64,000 nucleotides of DNA from Flavobacteriales bacterium (GCA_015075325.1 JABTUP010000017.1:1-64000), one strand, 5' to 3'. Shown: positions 33,314-42,066, counted from the first letter of the stretch. Translations and numbers: made by a program. The notes: generated by a model not told the origin, from the sequence alone.

Positions 33314-33439
33314 TTTGCAGTATTCAGTTCACAGTTCTCAAAAAGGGGGATGAGAAGTAAGAATAAAACCTTTATATATTCGATTGTAGGTTGCAGACTG
33401 AAGACTGAGAACTGAGAACTGTCAACTTCAAACTGTTGA
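33314..33439. repeat. inverted heptamer pair without cargo
   Basis: Left: TTTGCAG, TATTCAG, TTCACAG, TTCTCAA (33314-33341). Right: TTGTAGG, TTGCAGA, CTGAAGA, CTGAGAA, CTGAGAA, CTGTCAA, CTTCAAA, CTGTTGA (33384-33439), opposite orientation. A 42-bp unique centre separates them. It looks like a cargo-free version of the four-helix element and occupies the leader between the transketolase and GH3 genes. Confidence 0.8.
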
Positions 33440-33505
33440 AAACACAATAAAACAAGTTGTTAATCGCTTTGTATTAAAGTTAATTTTAGTGCTTATTAAA
33501 TTTTT

Positions 33506-36487
33506 ATGAATCAACGATTAGTAATAGTAATTACAATAACACTTACCATATTTTTGGCATGCTCAGCAACCTTTAAAACTGTGTCAATTTCAGAAAATAT
33601 CGAGCAACAAAAAGTTTCAGTATCTCCTTCATTTTTAACTCCAAACTCTTGGGCGGATTCTGTATTAAAAACCATGACATTAGATGAGAAAATCGCTCAA
33701 TTGTTAATGGTTGCTGCCTATTCAAACAAAGATGCAAAACACATTAGAGAAATCGATTCGTTGGTTACGAAATATAAAATTGGCGGATTAATTTTTATGC
33801 AAGGTGGTCCGGTTCGACAAGCGGAATTGTATAATCGTTACCAACAAAAATCAAAAATACCATTGCTAATTTCTATTGATGGGGAATGGGGTTTAGCTAT
33901 GCGGTTGGATAGTGTGGTAAAATATCCTTGGCAAATGACTTTGGGAGCTATTCAAGATAATAACTTGATTTACCGAATGGGTGTAGACATTGGAAAACAA
34001 TGTCAGCGATTGGGTATTCAAGTAAATTTTGCTCCAGTAGTTGACATCAATGTGAATCCAAAAAACCCTATAATAAACGCTCGTTCGTTTGGAGAAAACA
34101 AGTATAAGGTTGCTGATAAAGGTGTTGCTTACATGAAAGGAATGCAAAGTGTAAATGTGTTGGCAAACGCAAAACATTTTCCTGGTCATGGTGATACGGA
34201 TACTGATTCGCATAAAGCTTTACCAATTATTAACCATACAAAAGAACGTATTGATTCTATCGAGTTGTTTCCATTCAAATCATTGATTGCTGAAGGTTTA
34301 GCAAGCATGATGGTAGCTCACTTGTTTATTCCTGCTTATGATTCGTCGGCACTTACAGCAACAACCTTGTCAAAAAGTGTTGTAACTCATTTATTGAAAG
34401 ATTCATTAAAGTTTAATGGGTTAATTTTTACCGATGCTTTAAATATGAAGGGAGTAAGTTCATTTCATAGCCCAGGTTATGTTGATGTAAAAGCGTTACT
34501 CGCTGGTAACGATGTGTTGTTGTTTTCAGAAAATGTTCCGGTTGCAATTACCGAAATTAAATGTGCTGTTGAATTTGGAGAAATAGACTCAACAGAGATT
34601 GAAAAAAGATGTTTAAAAATACTGAAAGCAAAAGCATGGGCGGGATTAGACAAACACCAAGCAATTTCTTCTAAAAATTTAATTGCTGATTTAAATAAAA
34701 AAGAATATGAACTACTCAATCAGCAACTTTATGAAAGTGCCTTGACAGTAATTCAAAATAAAAATAATTTTCTCCCCATAGAAAGATTAGATACCCTTTC
34801 GATGGCTTCATTAGTTATTGGCGATGGCGATTATCAAGAGTTTCAACAAACTTTATCATATTACAACCAAGTAACATCATTTTATACATCAGAAATTAAC
34901 AAATCAAACAAACAGCTTTTTGTTGACACCGTTAAAAATTACAATACCGTTATTATTTCGTTGCACAACTCGGATAAACATCCGTGGAAAAAGTACAAAT
35001 TGAGCACAGAAACTTTCCAACTAATTGCCGAAATAAGCAAAACCAAACGAGTGATTTTAGTCGATTTTATGAATCCATATAGTTTAATGGATTTCCCTGA
35101 ATTAGAAAATGTAAACAGTATTGTTTTAGCTTATCAGAATAACAAATACACCAATATTGCTGTTGCAGAATTAATATTTGGAGCAATTGGAGCAAATGGA
35201 AAATTACCAGTTTCCATTTCATCAAAGTTTAAAGAAGGTACTGGTCTAGAAATTAAATCTATCGGTCGGTTTATTTATACCCAACCAGAGTTTGCAGGTA
35301 TTTCGGAATCAGATTTATTCAGTATTGACAGTTTAGCTTTAAAAGGAATAAAAGAAAAAGCTTATCCAGGTTGTCAAGTTTTAGTTGCCAAAAATGGCAA
35401 AGTAATTTATAACAAATCGTTTGGATACCATACCTATGAAAATAAAATAGCTGTAAACAACAACACCATTTACGATATTGCGTCAATTACTAAAATTGCA
35501 TCAACACTTTTGGGTGCAATGCACTTGCAAGATCAAGAGAAATTTAGTTTGGATAGTAAATTAGGCGATTATTTGCCCGAATTAATTCCAGACACCTCTG
35601 AATATTTTAATTTGAGTTTAAGGGAAATATTAGCACATCAAGCGGGTTTAAAATCGTGGATTCCATTTTATCAAAGCACACTTTACCATGGAAACCCCGA
35701 TTCGGTTATTTATTGTAAAGATTCCTCAGAATTTTATCCACATCGTGTGGCTGAAGGTTTATATATCAGTAAATTTTATACGGACATTCTTTACAAGAAA
35801 ATATTAAACACACCACTTCAAGAAAAAAAATATGTTTACAGTGATTTAGGCTATTACTTTTTACTGAAAATAGTTGAAAAACTGAGTGAACAAAAGCTAA
35901 ATAATTATGTTGGAAGTATTTATACTCAATTAGGCATGAGTACTACTGGTTACAATCCTCGCAACAGATTTAGCTTAGATAGAATTCCACCAACAGAAAA
36001 CGATAAAGTTTTTAGAAAACAACTAATACAGGGAGATGTGCATGACCCAGGAGCAGCTATGTTGGGCGGAGTTGGTGGACACGCAGGGTTATTTTCTAAT
36101 GCAAACGACTTAGCTAAGTTGATGCAAATGTATATGAATAGAGGAACTTATGCAGACAAACGTTTTTTAAAAGAGGAAACTGTTGCTGAGTACACTAAAT
36201 GCCAATATTGTGTAACAGGAAATAGGAGGGGAGCAGGTTTTGATAAGCCAACCATTGATGGTTCGTCTGGTTCTTCATGTAATTGTGTTTCGTTCTTAAG
36301 TTTTGGACATACAGGTTTTACAGGAACTATTGCTTGGGCCGACCCAGATGAAGATTTAGTTTACGTGTTTTTATCTAACAGAACTTTTCCTGACGCGGAA
36401 AATAAAAAATTGGCAAACATGAATATTAGAACAGATATACAGCAAGTAATTTATGATGCAATAAGAAAAAACAATAAAAAGTATTAA
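33506..36487 (+). CDS. GH3 (NagZ-like) hydrolase fused to a serine beta-lactamase-like domain
   Basis: A 993-residue envelope protein with lipoprotein-like signal (LTIFLACSATFK). Residues about 45-390 form a GH3 N-terminal domain with the NagZ motif KHFPGHGDTDTDSHKALP; NagZ releases N-acetylglucosamine from muropeptides. A GH3-C-like region follows. From about 610 a class C beta-lactamase/PBP-type domain has the SxxK serine in SITK (about residue 660), YSD in VYSDLGYY, and HTG in SFGHTGFTG. Such fusions occur in Bacteroidota and suggest cell-wall turnover, with the second domain a possible D-ala peptidase or esterase. Confidence 0.9.
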   Translation: MNQRLVIVITITLTIFLACSATFKTVSISENIEQQKVSVSPSFLTPNSWADSVLKTMTLDEKIAQLLMVAAYSNKDAKHIREIDSLVTKYKIGGLIFMQGGPVRQAELYNRYQQKSKIPLLISIDGEWGLAMRLDSVVKYPWQMTLGAIQDNNLIYRMGVDIGKQCQRLGIQVNFAPVVDINVNPKNPIINARSFGENKYKVADKGVAYMKGMQSVNVLANAKHFPGHGDTDTDSHKALPIINHTKERIDSIELFPFKSLIAEGLASMMVAHLFIPAYDSSALTATTLSKSVVTHLLKDSLKFNGLIFTDALNMKGVSSFHSPGYVDVKALLAGNDVLLFSENVPVAITEIKCAVEFGEIDSTEIEKRCLKILKAKAWAGLDKHQAISSKNLIADLNKKEYELLNQQLYESALTVIQNKNNFLPIERLDTLSMASLVIGDGDYQEFQQTLSYYNQVTSFYTSEINKSNKQLFVDTVKNYNTVIISLHNSDKHPWKKYKLSTETFQLIAEISKTKRVILVDFMNPYSLMDFPELENVNSIVLAYQNNKYTNIAVAELIFGAIGANGKLPVSISSKFKEGTGLEIKSIGRFIYTQPEFAGISESDLFSIDSLALKGIKEKAYPGCQVLVAKNGKVIYNKSFGYHTYENKIAVNNNTIYDIASITKIASTLLGAMHLQDQEKFSLDSKLGDYLPELIPDTSEYFNLSLREILAHQAGLKSWIPFYQSTLYHGNPDSVIYCKDSSEFYPHRVAEGLYISKFYTDILYKKILNTPLQEKKYVYSDLGYYFLLKIVEKLSEQKLNNYVGSIYTQLGMSTTGYNPRNRFSLDRIPPTENDKVFRKQLIQGDVHDPGAAMLGGVGGHAGLFSNANDLAKLMQMYMNRGTYADKRFLKEETVAEYTKCQYCVTGNRRGAGFDKPTIDGSSGSSCNCVSFLSFGHTGFTGTIAWADPDEDLVYVFLSNRTFPDAENKKLANMNIRTDIQQVIYDAIRKNNKKY

Positions 36488-36500
36488 CTAATTGCAAAAA

Positions 36501-36532
36501 AAAAACGCTCTAAAAATAGAGCGTTTTTTTTT
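36501..36532. terminator. bidirectional intrinsic terminator
   Basis: ACGCTCTA (36505-36512) and TAGAGCGT (36517-36524) form an 8-bp stem followed by T9 on plus and preceded by A run that gives T run on minus. It serves both the GH3 fusion and the convergent zinc-ribbon gene. Confidence 0.85.
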
Positions 36533-36551
36533 GACTTCAATTTTTTATTTT

Positions 36552-36947
36552 TTAGTAAAACAAATCATCAATATCCATTGCATCTTCGCCAAAAGCTTTA
36601 ATATCATCTTTGGCAACTACGTAAGTACTTTTGTTTCCTGCTTTTTTAGAAAAATACAATTCGTAATCAGCATTATCTTCGCTACCCACCATTAAAATCA
36701 TCGCATGGTCGTTATTTTTTTCGGCAGTAAGGTTGTGTTGACACATTGGGCATTTAAACTCTACCAATTCGCCTTTTTCTAACGAAAATTTAGTGTGGTG
36801 TTTATAATCGTATTCACCTACTTTTGGGTTAAGCATAATTAATCCTTTGTGTTTACGTTGTGTTTCTGTAGCAAAAACCAACTGCCCGCCTACATTTAAA
36901 TGTCCTTTACATTTCGGACACAAATAATCGTTTTCTTTCATTCCCAT
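36552..36947 (-). CDS. zinc-ribbon hypothetical protein
   Basis: A 131-residue soluble protein from ATG 36947 (36941 is also possible). Two CxxC pairs, CPKCKG near the start and CPMCQ mid-protein, likely bind one zinc. The C-terminal half has DYELYFSKKAGNKSTYVVAKDDIKAFGEDA, with a very acidic tail. No family name is recognised; the pattern suggests a nucleic-acid- or protein-binding adaptor. It stands alone between a terminator and a repeat pair. Confidence 0.65.
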   Translation of the reverse strand: MGMKENDYLCPKCKGHLNVGGQLVFATETQRKHKGLIMLNPKVGEYDYKHHTKFSLEKGELVEFKCPMCQHNLTAEKNNDHAMILMVGSEDNADYELYFSKKAGNKSTYVVAKDDIKAFGEDAMDIDDLFY

Positions 36948-37021
36948 AACTTCTGTTTTTTTATTTTTTATCACATAGTTTTTATGTGTTTATTTCATAT
37001 TACCGATTCATAAGTTATTAT

Positions 37022-37134
37022 GCCACAGATTACATATATTTCCGCAAATTGTTTTTCACAAATTAAAAAAAGATTATCACAAATACTCACGCTTGGCGTG
37101 CGTTTAATCTGTGAAAATTGGTGCAATCTGTGGC
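37022..37134. repeat. GCCACAGATT inverted repeat unit
   Basis: GCCACAGATT (37022-37031) is the reverse complement of AATCTGTGGC (37125-37134). Inside are further CACAAATTA and TCACAAATA units and TAATCTGTGA on the opposite strand. It resembles the CACAAAG arms around the GxxExxY gene but encloses no gene. Confidence 0.65.
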
Positions 37135-37167
37135 TACAATAAATAATTACAAATAATCAATTTATTA

Positions 37168-38778
37168 TTATATGTTTTGTGCTCCTAATAAAACTACTGG
37201 ATTTTCCATATAGTTTTTAAATGTTTGTAAAAATGCAGCACCAGTAGCACCATCAACCACTCTGTGGTCGCAACTCAAGGTTACTTTCATGGTGTTTCCA
37301 GGCACAATTTGTCCGTTTTTAACAACTGGTACTTGCTTAATTCCACCAACAGCTAAAATACAAGCATCAGGTGGGTTTATAATTGCTGTAAATTCTTCTA
37401 TACCAAACATACCCAAGTTAGAAATGGTAAATGTGCTACCCTCCCAATCTTGTGGTTGTAATTTTTTCTCTTTTGCTTTAGTTGCAAATACTCTCACCTC
37501 AGAACTAATTTGGCTTAATGTTTTTCCATCAGCAAAACGAACAACAGGAACCAACAAACCTTCTTCAACAGCAACAGCAACACCTATATTGACATGTTCG
37601 TTGTAACGGATTTTATCGGTTAACCATGATGAATTTACTTTTGGATGTTTTTTTAATGCTCCAGCAACGGCTTTAATTACCAAGTCGTTAAACGAAATTT
37701 TCACACCTTCAATAGCATTGATAGAATTTCTTGCACTAATAGCATTATCCATATCTATTTCTATGGTTAAATAGAAATGAGGTGCCGAAAATTTACTTTC
37801 ACCCAATCGTCGAGCAATGGTTTTACGCATTTGCGAAACGGGTTCTTCGGTATATTTTTCAACTCCAACAAAATTAGCTGCTGAAGAAGTTGAGCCTTTG
37901 TAATTCTCGATATCAAATTTTGTAACCCTTCCGCCATCTCCAGAACCTTTAACTAAGGTAATGTTAATGTTTCTTTCTTGTGCCATTTTTTTAGCTAATG
38001 GAGAAGCGATGACTCTGGTTGCTGGTCGCTGGTTGCTAGTTACTGGTTGTTGGGTTTTGGTTTCTGGTTCTTGTGAACTGTGAACTGTTGACTGAGAACT
38101 ATTTACTGTAGACTGCGAACTGTCAACTGATACCTGAGAATTATTCTCTAACAAAGCTTTAAAATCGGCACCTTTTTCGCCAATAACAGCCAAAACAGAA
38201 TCTACAGGAGCACTTCCACCTGCTTCAATACCAATATGCAATAAATAGCCATCTTCAAACGATTCAAATTCCATTGTAGCTTTATCGGTTTCGATGTCGG
38301 CTAATAAATCGCCTGAAGCAATTTTATCGCCCACTTTTTTATGCCATTTTGCAACAGTACCATCTGTCATGGTATCGCTAAGTTTTGGCATTCTAACCAC
38401 TTTTGCTTTAATGTTTGAAGTATCAACTATGGTAGTTGGTTGCTGGTTGTTAGTTGCTGGTGTTGTTACTATTGTTGCTGCTTTAGCTTCAGTTTTTGCA
38501 GGAACTGAGTTATTCGCTAATAGCGCAGAAATGTCTTCATCTTTTTCTCCAAATATTGCTAAAATTGCATCTACTGGAGCAGCTCCTTTTTCAGGAACAC
38601 CAATGTGTAGCAAAGTGCCATCAACAAACGATTCAAATTCCATTGTGGCTTTATCGGTTTCTATTTCAGCCAATATTTCGCCAGACTTTACTTTATCTCC
38701 AACCTTTTTGTGCCATTTAGCAACAACACCTTCAGTCATGGTGTCACTTAATTTGGGCATTTTAACTATTTCAGCCAT
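37168..38778 (-). CDS. pdhC: pyruvate dehydrogenase E2, dihydrolipoamide acetyltransferase
   Basis: A 536-residue protein with two lipoyl domains (about 1-75 and 128-205, each with ETDKATMEFESF lipoyl-Lys motif), an E3/E1-binding domain (ASPLAKKMAQERNINI about 257-290) and the CoA acetyltransferase domain ending in DHRVVDGATG (H505, D509). It transfers acetyl from E1 to CoA. Both interdomain linkers are built of heptamer DNA: 18 units encode the linker before the E3-binding domain, giving a 7-residue protein repeat (VDSSQST, VNSSQST, VHSSQEP). pdhA lies just upstream on the same strand. Confidence 0.95.
   Translation of the reverse strand: MAEIVKMPKLSDTMTEGVVAKWHKKVGDKVKSGEILAEIETDKATMEFESFVDGTLLHIGVPEKGAAPVDAILAIFGEKDEDISALLANNSVPAKTEAKAATIVTTPATNNQQPTTIVDTSNIKAKVVRMPKLSDTMTDGTVAKWHKKVGDKIASGDLLADIETDKATMEFESFEDGYLLHIGIEAGGSAPVDSVLAVIGEKGADFKALLENNSQVSVDSSQSTVNSSQSTVHSSQEPETKTQQPVTSNQRPATRVIASPLAKKMAQERNINITLVKGSGDGGRVTKFDIENYKGSTSSAANFVGVEKYTEEPVSQMRKTIARRLGESKFSAPHFYLTIEIDMDNAISARNSINAIEGVKISFNDLVIKAVAGALKKHPKVNSSWLTDKIRYNEHVNIGVAVAVEEGLLVPVVRFADGKTLSQISSEVRVFATKAKEKKLQPQDWEGSTFTISNLGMFGIEEFTAIINPPDACILAVGGIKQVPVVKNGQIVPGNTMKVTLSCDHRVVDGATGAAFLQTFKNYMENPVVLLGAQNI
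38015..38140. repeat. heptamer array of 18 units inside pdhC
   Basis: From 38015 the units run CTGGTTG, CTGGTCG, CTGGTTG, CTAGTTA, CTGGTTG ... CTGAGAA, CTATTTA, CTGTAGA, CTGCGAA, CTGTCAA, CTGATAC, CTGAGAA without a slip. Total length is 126 nt, a multiple of both 7 and 3, so the reading frame is kept. The protein linker thus repeats every 7 residues. It is the same family as in intergenic arrays. Confidence 0.9.
38436..38463. repeat. short heptamer array in the first pdhC linker
   Basis: TTGGTTG, CTGGTTG, TTAGTTG, CTGGTGT: four units of the same family in the coding region between lipoyl domains 1 and 2. Confidence 0.65.
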
Positions 38779-38793
38779 AATTTACAATTTTAA

Positions 38794-38962
38794 AGCCCTC
38801 CCCAAACCCTCCCGAAGGGAGGGAGCATCCAACACTCTTAGCCTATTTTGGCAAGAAAGTTTTTTTTGGTTTAGTGACTTACAATTTTTCATTTTATTTT
38901 TACACACCCCTGCCCATCTCAAGAGGGGAAAATACCCTCCCTTCGGGAGGGAAGGGTGGGCT
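38794..38962. repeat. inverted GC-rich repeat pair between pdhA and pdhC
   Basis: CCCTCCC-GAA-GGGAGGG (38807-38823) and CCCTCCC-TTC-GGGAGGG (38935-38951) are two hairpins; with outer AGCCCTCCCC (from 38794) and GGGTGGGCT (to 38962) they make opposite-facing copies of one repeat around about 110 bp of unique DNA. The right end is 2 bp from the pdhA stop. The stems could weaken read-through from pdhA to pdhC. Confidence 0.7.
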
Positions 38963-38964
38963 AT

Positions 38965-39963
38965 TTAATCTTTTATAAATGGATAATTAGGTTCTGCATA
39001 AATTTCGTTATACATGTCTTCTGGTTGAGGAAGAGGCGATTCTTCAGCAAATTTAACAGCATCTTCTATTTGCTTTTTAATTTTAAGCTGAATTGCTTCC
39101 AATTGTTTTTCAGTAGCATATTTATTAGCTCTGATGGTTTTTAATACTTTTTCAATTGGGTCTTCGTTTTGATATTCTTCTTCTTCCTCTTTGGTTCTGT
39201 ATTTACGAGGGTCAGACATGGAGTGACCTTTAAAACGGTATGTTTCCATTTCTAATAAATAAGGTCCTTTTCCGTCTCTACACCATTTTACAGCTTTTGC
39301 TACAGCATGATGAACTGCCTCAACATCCATTCCATCAACTGGTTCTCCAGGCATATCGTAGCTTAAACCTATTTTATATAATTCGGTAACATTTGATGTG
39401 CGTTCAACCGATGTTCCCATTGCATATTTATTGTTCTCAATAATGTACACAACAGGTAATTTCCATAACATTGCCATGTTAAAAGCTTCGTGTAAAGCTC
39501 CTTGACGGATTGCTCCATCTCCCATAGAGCATAGTGTAACGAAATTGTTTCCTTTGTATTTATCGGCAAAAGCTAAACCTGCTCCTAATGGAATTTGACC
39601 ACCTACAATACCATGACCACCATAAATGTGTTTGCTTACATCAAACATGTGCATTGAGCCACCTTTACCTTTTGATAAACCTGTAGTTTTTCCATACAAT
39701 TCAGCCATCATATATTTCGGGTCAGTTCCTCGTCCTAGTGGATGAGCATGACAACGATAGGCTGTGATCATTTTATCTTCGGGTAAAGTTGCTGAAACAG
39801 CTCCTGCCACAACAGCTTCTTGTCCGATATATAAATGAAGAAAACCTCCAAATTTTCGTTGAATATATAATTGACTTAATTTCTCTTCGAATTTTCGCAT
39901 AAGCAACATGGATTCGTACCATGTTAAGTACTGTTCTTTTGAGAAGTTAGATTTTTTTGCCAT
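38965..39963 (-). CDS. pdhA: pyruvate dehydrogenase E1, alpha subunit
   Basis: A 332-residue TPP enzyme subunit: LLMRKFEEKLSQLY, GQEAVVAGA, YRCHAHPLGRG, GKGGSMHMFD, then the TPP/Mg motif GDGAIRQGALHEAFNMAMLWKLPVVYIIENNKYAMGT, and the phosphorylation-loop equivalent YRFKGHSMSDPRKYRTKEE. Together with E1 beta (not in the window) it decarboxylates pyruvate and passes acetyl to E2. First gene of a minus-strand pair with pdhC. A TAAATTTG -7 box precedes it. Confidence 0.96.
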   Translation of the reverse strand: MAKKSNFSKEQYLTWYESMLLMRKFEEKLSQLYIQRKFGGFLHLYIGQEAVVAGAVSATLPEDKMITAYRCHAHPLGRGTDPKYMMAELYGKTTGLSKGKGGSMHMFDVSKHIYGGHGIVGGQIPLGAGLAFADKYKGNNFVTLCSMGDGAIRQGALHEAFNMAMLWKLPVVYIIENNKYAMGTSVERTSNVTELYKIGLSYDMPGEPVDGMDVEAVHHAVAKAVKWCRDGKGPYLLEMETYRFKGHSMSDPRKYRTKEEEEEYQNEDPIEKVLKTIRANKYATEKQLEAIQLKIKKQIEDAVKFAEESPLPQPEDMYNEIYAEPNYPFIKD

Positions 39964-39981
39964 GATTTAAATTTTATGTTG

Positions 39982-39989
39982 CAAATTTA
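39982..39989 (-). promoter_or_regulatory. -7 box for pdhA
   Basis: On the minus strand TAAATTTG matches TAnnTTTG and lies 18 bp before the ATG. An ATGGT-CTAAAT-ACCAT hairpin overlaps just upstream (39989-40004). Confidence 0.5.
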
Positions 39990-40022
39990 TGGTATTTAGA
40001 CCATAAAAGCGAAATAAAAATA

Positions 40023-40508
40023 TTACTCTTTTTTTAGAATGTCGTCGGCATCAAAAGCAAAAGGTAATAAATCTTTAACGCTGTTAAATATCCAAATTTT
40101 TGAATTGCCAGATTTTAAAATTACTCGTATTGGTTTTTTCTGAGTCAATTCGTATTCCATCAACACTTGTCGGCAACCTCCACAAGGAGAAAAAGGTGTT
40201 GAATTTTCTTGGGCTGTAACAATTACCACGGTTTCTACATTTGCTGTTGGATAAGTCGATTTTGCAGAAAAAATAGCTACTCGCTCAGCACACAAACCCG
40301 ATGGGTAAGCTGCATTTTCTTGATTTGTTCCCAACACCATTTTAGCATTGTTCAACTGAATAGCTGAACTCACCTTAAATAGAGAATATGGAGCATAAGC
40401 GTTTTTCAAATTTTCTTCTGCCGACTGAATCAATTGAGCATCATTAACATTCAACTCGTTGATATGATCGTATTCAGTAAATTTTATATTCAGGGTTGTT
40501 TCTTTCAC
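40023..40508 (-). CDS. cdd: cytidine deaminase
   Basis: A 161-residue enzyme of the tetrameric type, starting at GTG 40508. Active site: NAAYPSGLCAERVAIFSA (zinc Cys plus catalytic Glu) and PCGGCRQVLMEY (two zinc Cys). It deaminates cytidine and deoxycytidine in pyrimidine salvage. The N-terminal 35 residues are longer than in typical 130-residue Cdd. It follows mltG by 12 bp on the same strand. Confidence 0.93.
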   Translation of the reverse strand: MKETTLNIKFTEYDHINELNVNDAQLIQSAEENLKNAYAPYSLFKVSSAIQLNNAKMVLGTNQENAAYPSGLCAERVAIFSAKSTYPTANVETVVIVTAQENSTPFSPCGGCRQVLMEYELTQKKPIRVILKSGNSKIWIFNSVKDLLPFAFDADDILKKE

Positions 40509-40520
40509 GTTAAATTACAT

Positions 40521-41564
40521 TTAATGAATATTTCGTCTATTTAATTCTTGTTGATATTTTCGAGCGTTTCGTTGGTGTTCATCGTAACCAACCGCAAAAT
40601 TATGGTAGCCTGAGAAATCTTCTTTTGCACACATGTAAATGTAGTTGTGTTTTTCGTAGTTCAATACTGCATCGAGCGATTTTATACTTGGTAAAACTAT
40701 AGGGCCAGGAGGCAATCCTGCTTGTTTGTATGTATTGTAAGGCGAATCTACTGCCAAATGCTTTCCTGTTACTCGTTTAATTTCAAAATCGCCAACTGCA
40801 TAAATTACTGTTGGGTCGGATTGTAGTAACATTCCTGTTCTCAATCTGTTAATATACAATCCTGCAACTCGTGGTCGTTCGTCAACTCTCATCGATTGTT
40901 CTGCCTGAACAATTGAAGCCAATGTGGAAACTTCTGACTGAGACAAATTAAGTTTTCTAGCTTTTTCTTTACGTTCAGCATTCCAAAACTTTTTGTATTC
41001 TTCTGCCATACGTTTTACCAATTCCTCTGCTGAGGTATTCCAATAAAATTCGTAGGTATTCGGAATAAACAGGGTTAATATGGTGTTTTTGTTTAATCCG
41101 TATTTATCAATGAATTCTGCATCTGTTAGTAAATTGTATATGGAAACACTATCAGCTTCTATATTTTTTGAAAGTTTACCTGCTAACTCTTTTACCGTTC
41201 GAATATGGTCGAACGACAATTTAACTGGTTCTTGTTTACCCGATCTCAACAAATCAATCAAATCATTGTTGTTCATTCCTTCTTTTAGTAAGTATTTACC
41301 TGGTTTAATGTTGTTTTTAAAGTTCGATTTTTTTTCGGCAACCCATTCAAAGGAGTTTCTGTTTTTGATGTAACCACCTTCGTACAATCCGTTGCTTACA
41401 TCCTGAAAAGTAGAACCTGTTTTTATATAAAAATAAGCTGTTTTACTTTTTTCTAAAGTTACATTCGCTTTGTATATTTTAGAATACATGTTGTAAGCAA
41501 TGTAAGCTCCTATAAATAAGCCTATTAATAAAATTGAAATGATTATTTTTTTAAACATTTTCAT
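40521..41564 (-). CDS. mltG: endolytic transglycosylase MltG
   Basis: A 347-residue inner-membrane protein: one N-terminal membrane segment (KKIIISILLIGLFIGAYIAYNMY), a LysM-like part, and the YceG catalytic domain (LASIVQAEQSMRVDERPRVAGLYINRL, LLQSDPTVIYAVG, SPYNTYKQAGLPPGPI, YIYMCAKEDFSGYHNFA). MltG cuts nascent glycan strands and sets their length. In the catalytic stretch the first Glu of the common IVEKE pattern is Gln while the second Glu remains. Its start is one base after the GNAT gene stop. Confidence 0.94.
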   Translation of the reverse strand: MKMFKKIIISILLIGLFIGAYIAYNMYSKIYKANVTLEKSKTAYFYIKTGSTFQDVSNGLYEGGYIKNRNSFEWVAEKKSNFKNNIKPGKYLLKEGMNNNDLIDLLRSGKQEPVKLSFDHIRTVKELAGKLSKNIEADSVSIYNLLTDAEFIDKYGLNKNTILTLFIPNTYEFYWNTSAEELVKRMAEEYKKFWNAERKEKARKLNLSQSEVSTLASIVQAEQSMRVDERPRVAGLYINRLRTGMLLQSDPTVIYAVGDFEIKRVTGKHLAVDSPYNTYKQAGLPPGPIVLPSIKSLDAVLNYEKHNYIYMCAKEDFSGYHNFAVGYDEHQRNARKYQQELNRRNIH

Positions 41565-41565
41565 A

Positions 41566-42066
41566 TTATACTATTTCCAATTCATAATAATTAACACTAA
41601 CACCTTCTAATAATCGTTCTTCAATAAATTTAAATCCACAATGTTCAAATAAACGAATACTTGGTTTATTATTTTCGAAAATATTACAGAAGATATAAGC
41701 AACATTTAGTTCATTTCTTACATAATTAATCAACTGCTTTAATGCTTCTTTTGCATATCCTTTATTTCGGTCATTTTTATCTGCAATTAAAACACCAACT
41801 CCTACCGATTTTCCTTCTTCGTAATCAAATAAATCAATGCTTCCAATTGGTGAATCCGTTTTGTTTAAACAAATAATAAAACGAATTTGATGATACAAAT
41901 TAATTTCTTGAGGCTGATTTACAAACGCTTCAATTTCTTTAAAAGTAAAACATTTTTCAGTATTGCTAACCTCCCAATTTTCGGGGTTGTTTTCCCACGC
42001 AAAAATGATTGATGCGTCTGATGGAATTACTTTTCTCAAGTAAATATGCTCAGATACTAATTTCAC
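41566..42066 (-). CDS. GNAT N-acetyltransferase
   Basis: A 166-residue acetyltransferase of the RimJ/RimL type: SIIFAWENNPENW near the start, GSIDLFDYEEGKSVGVGVLIADKNDRNKGYAKEAL with the acetyl-CoA loop R-x-x-G-Y/A, and IFENNKPSIRLFEHCGFK. Start is GTG 42066, inside the end of the preceding gene (17-bp overlap). The substrate is unknown; it is wedged in an operon with mltG, cdd and dapF, which suggests but does not prove a cell-wall link. Confidence 0.88.
   Translation of the reverse strand: MKLVSEHIYLRKVIPSDASIIFAWENNPENWEVSNTEKCFTFKEIEAFVNQPQEINLYHQIRFIICLNKTDSPIGSIDLFDYEEGKSVGVGVLIADKNDRNKGYAKEALKQLINYVRNELNVAYIFCNIFENNKPSIRLFEHCGFKFIEERLLEGVSVNYYELEIV

Noticed and set aside
33217-33447. 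Open frame on the minus strand between transketolase and GH3 genes
   Set aside because: Most of it is translated heptamer repeat (SSQFSVFSLQ) and it has no initiation context or family resemblance.
36975-37167. Riboswitch upstream of or after the pdh genes
   Set aside because: The structure present is explained by the GCCACAGATT inverted repeat and lies downstream of pdhC, not in a leader.
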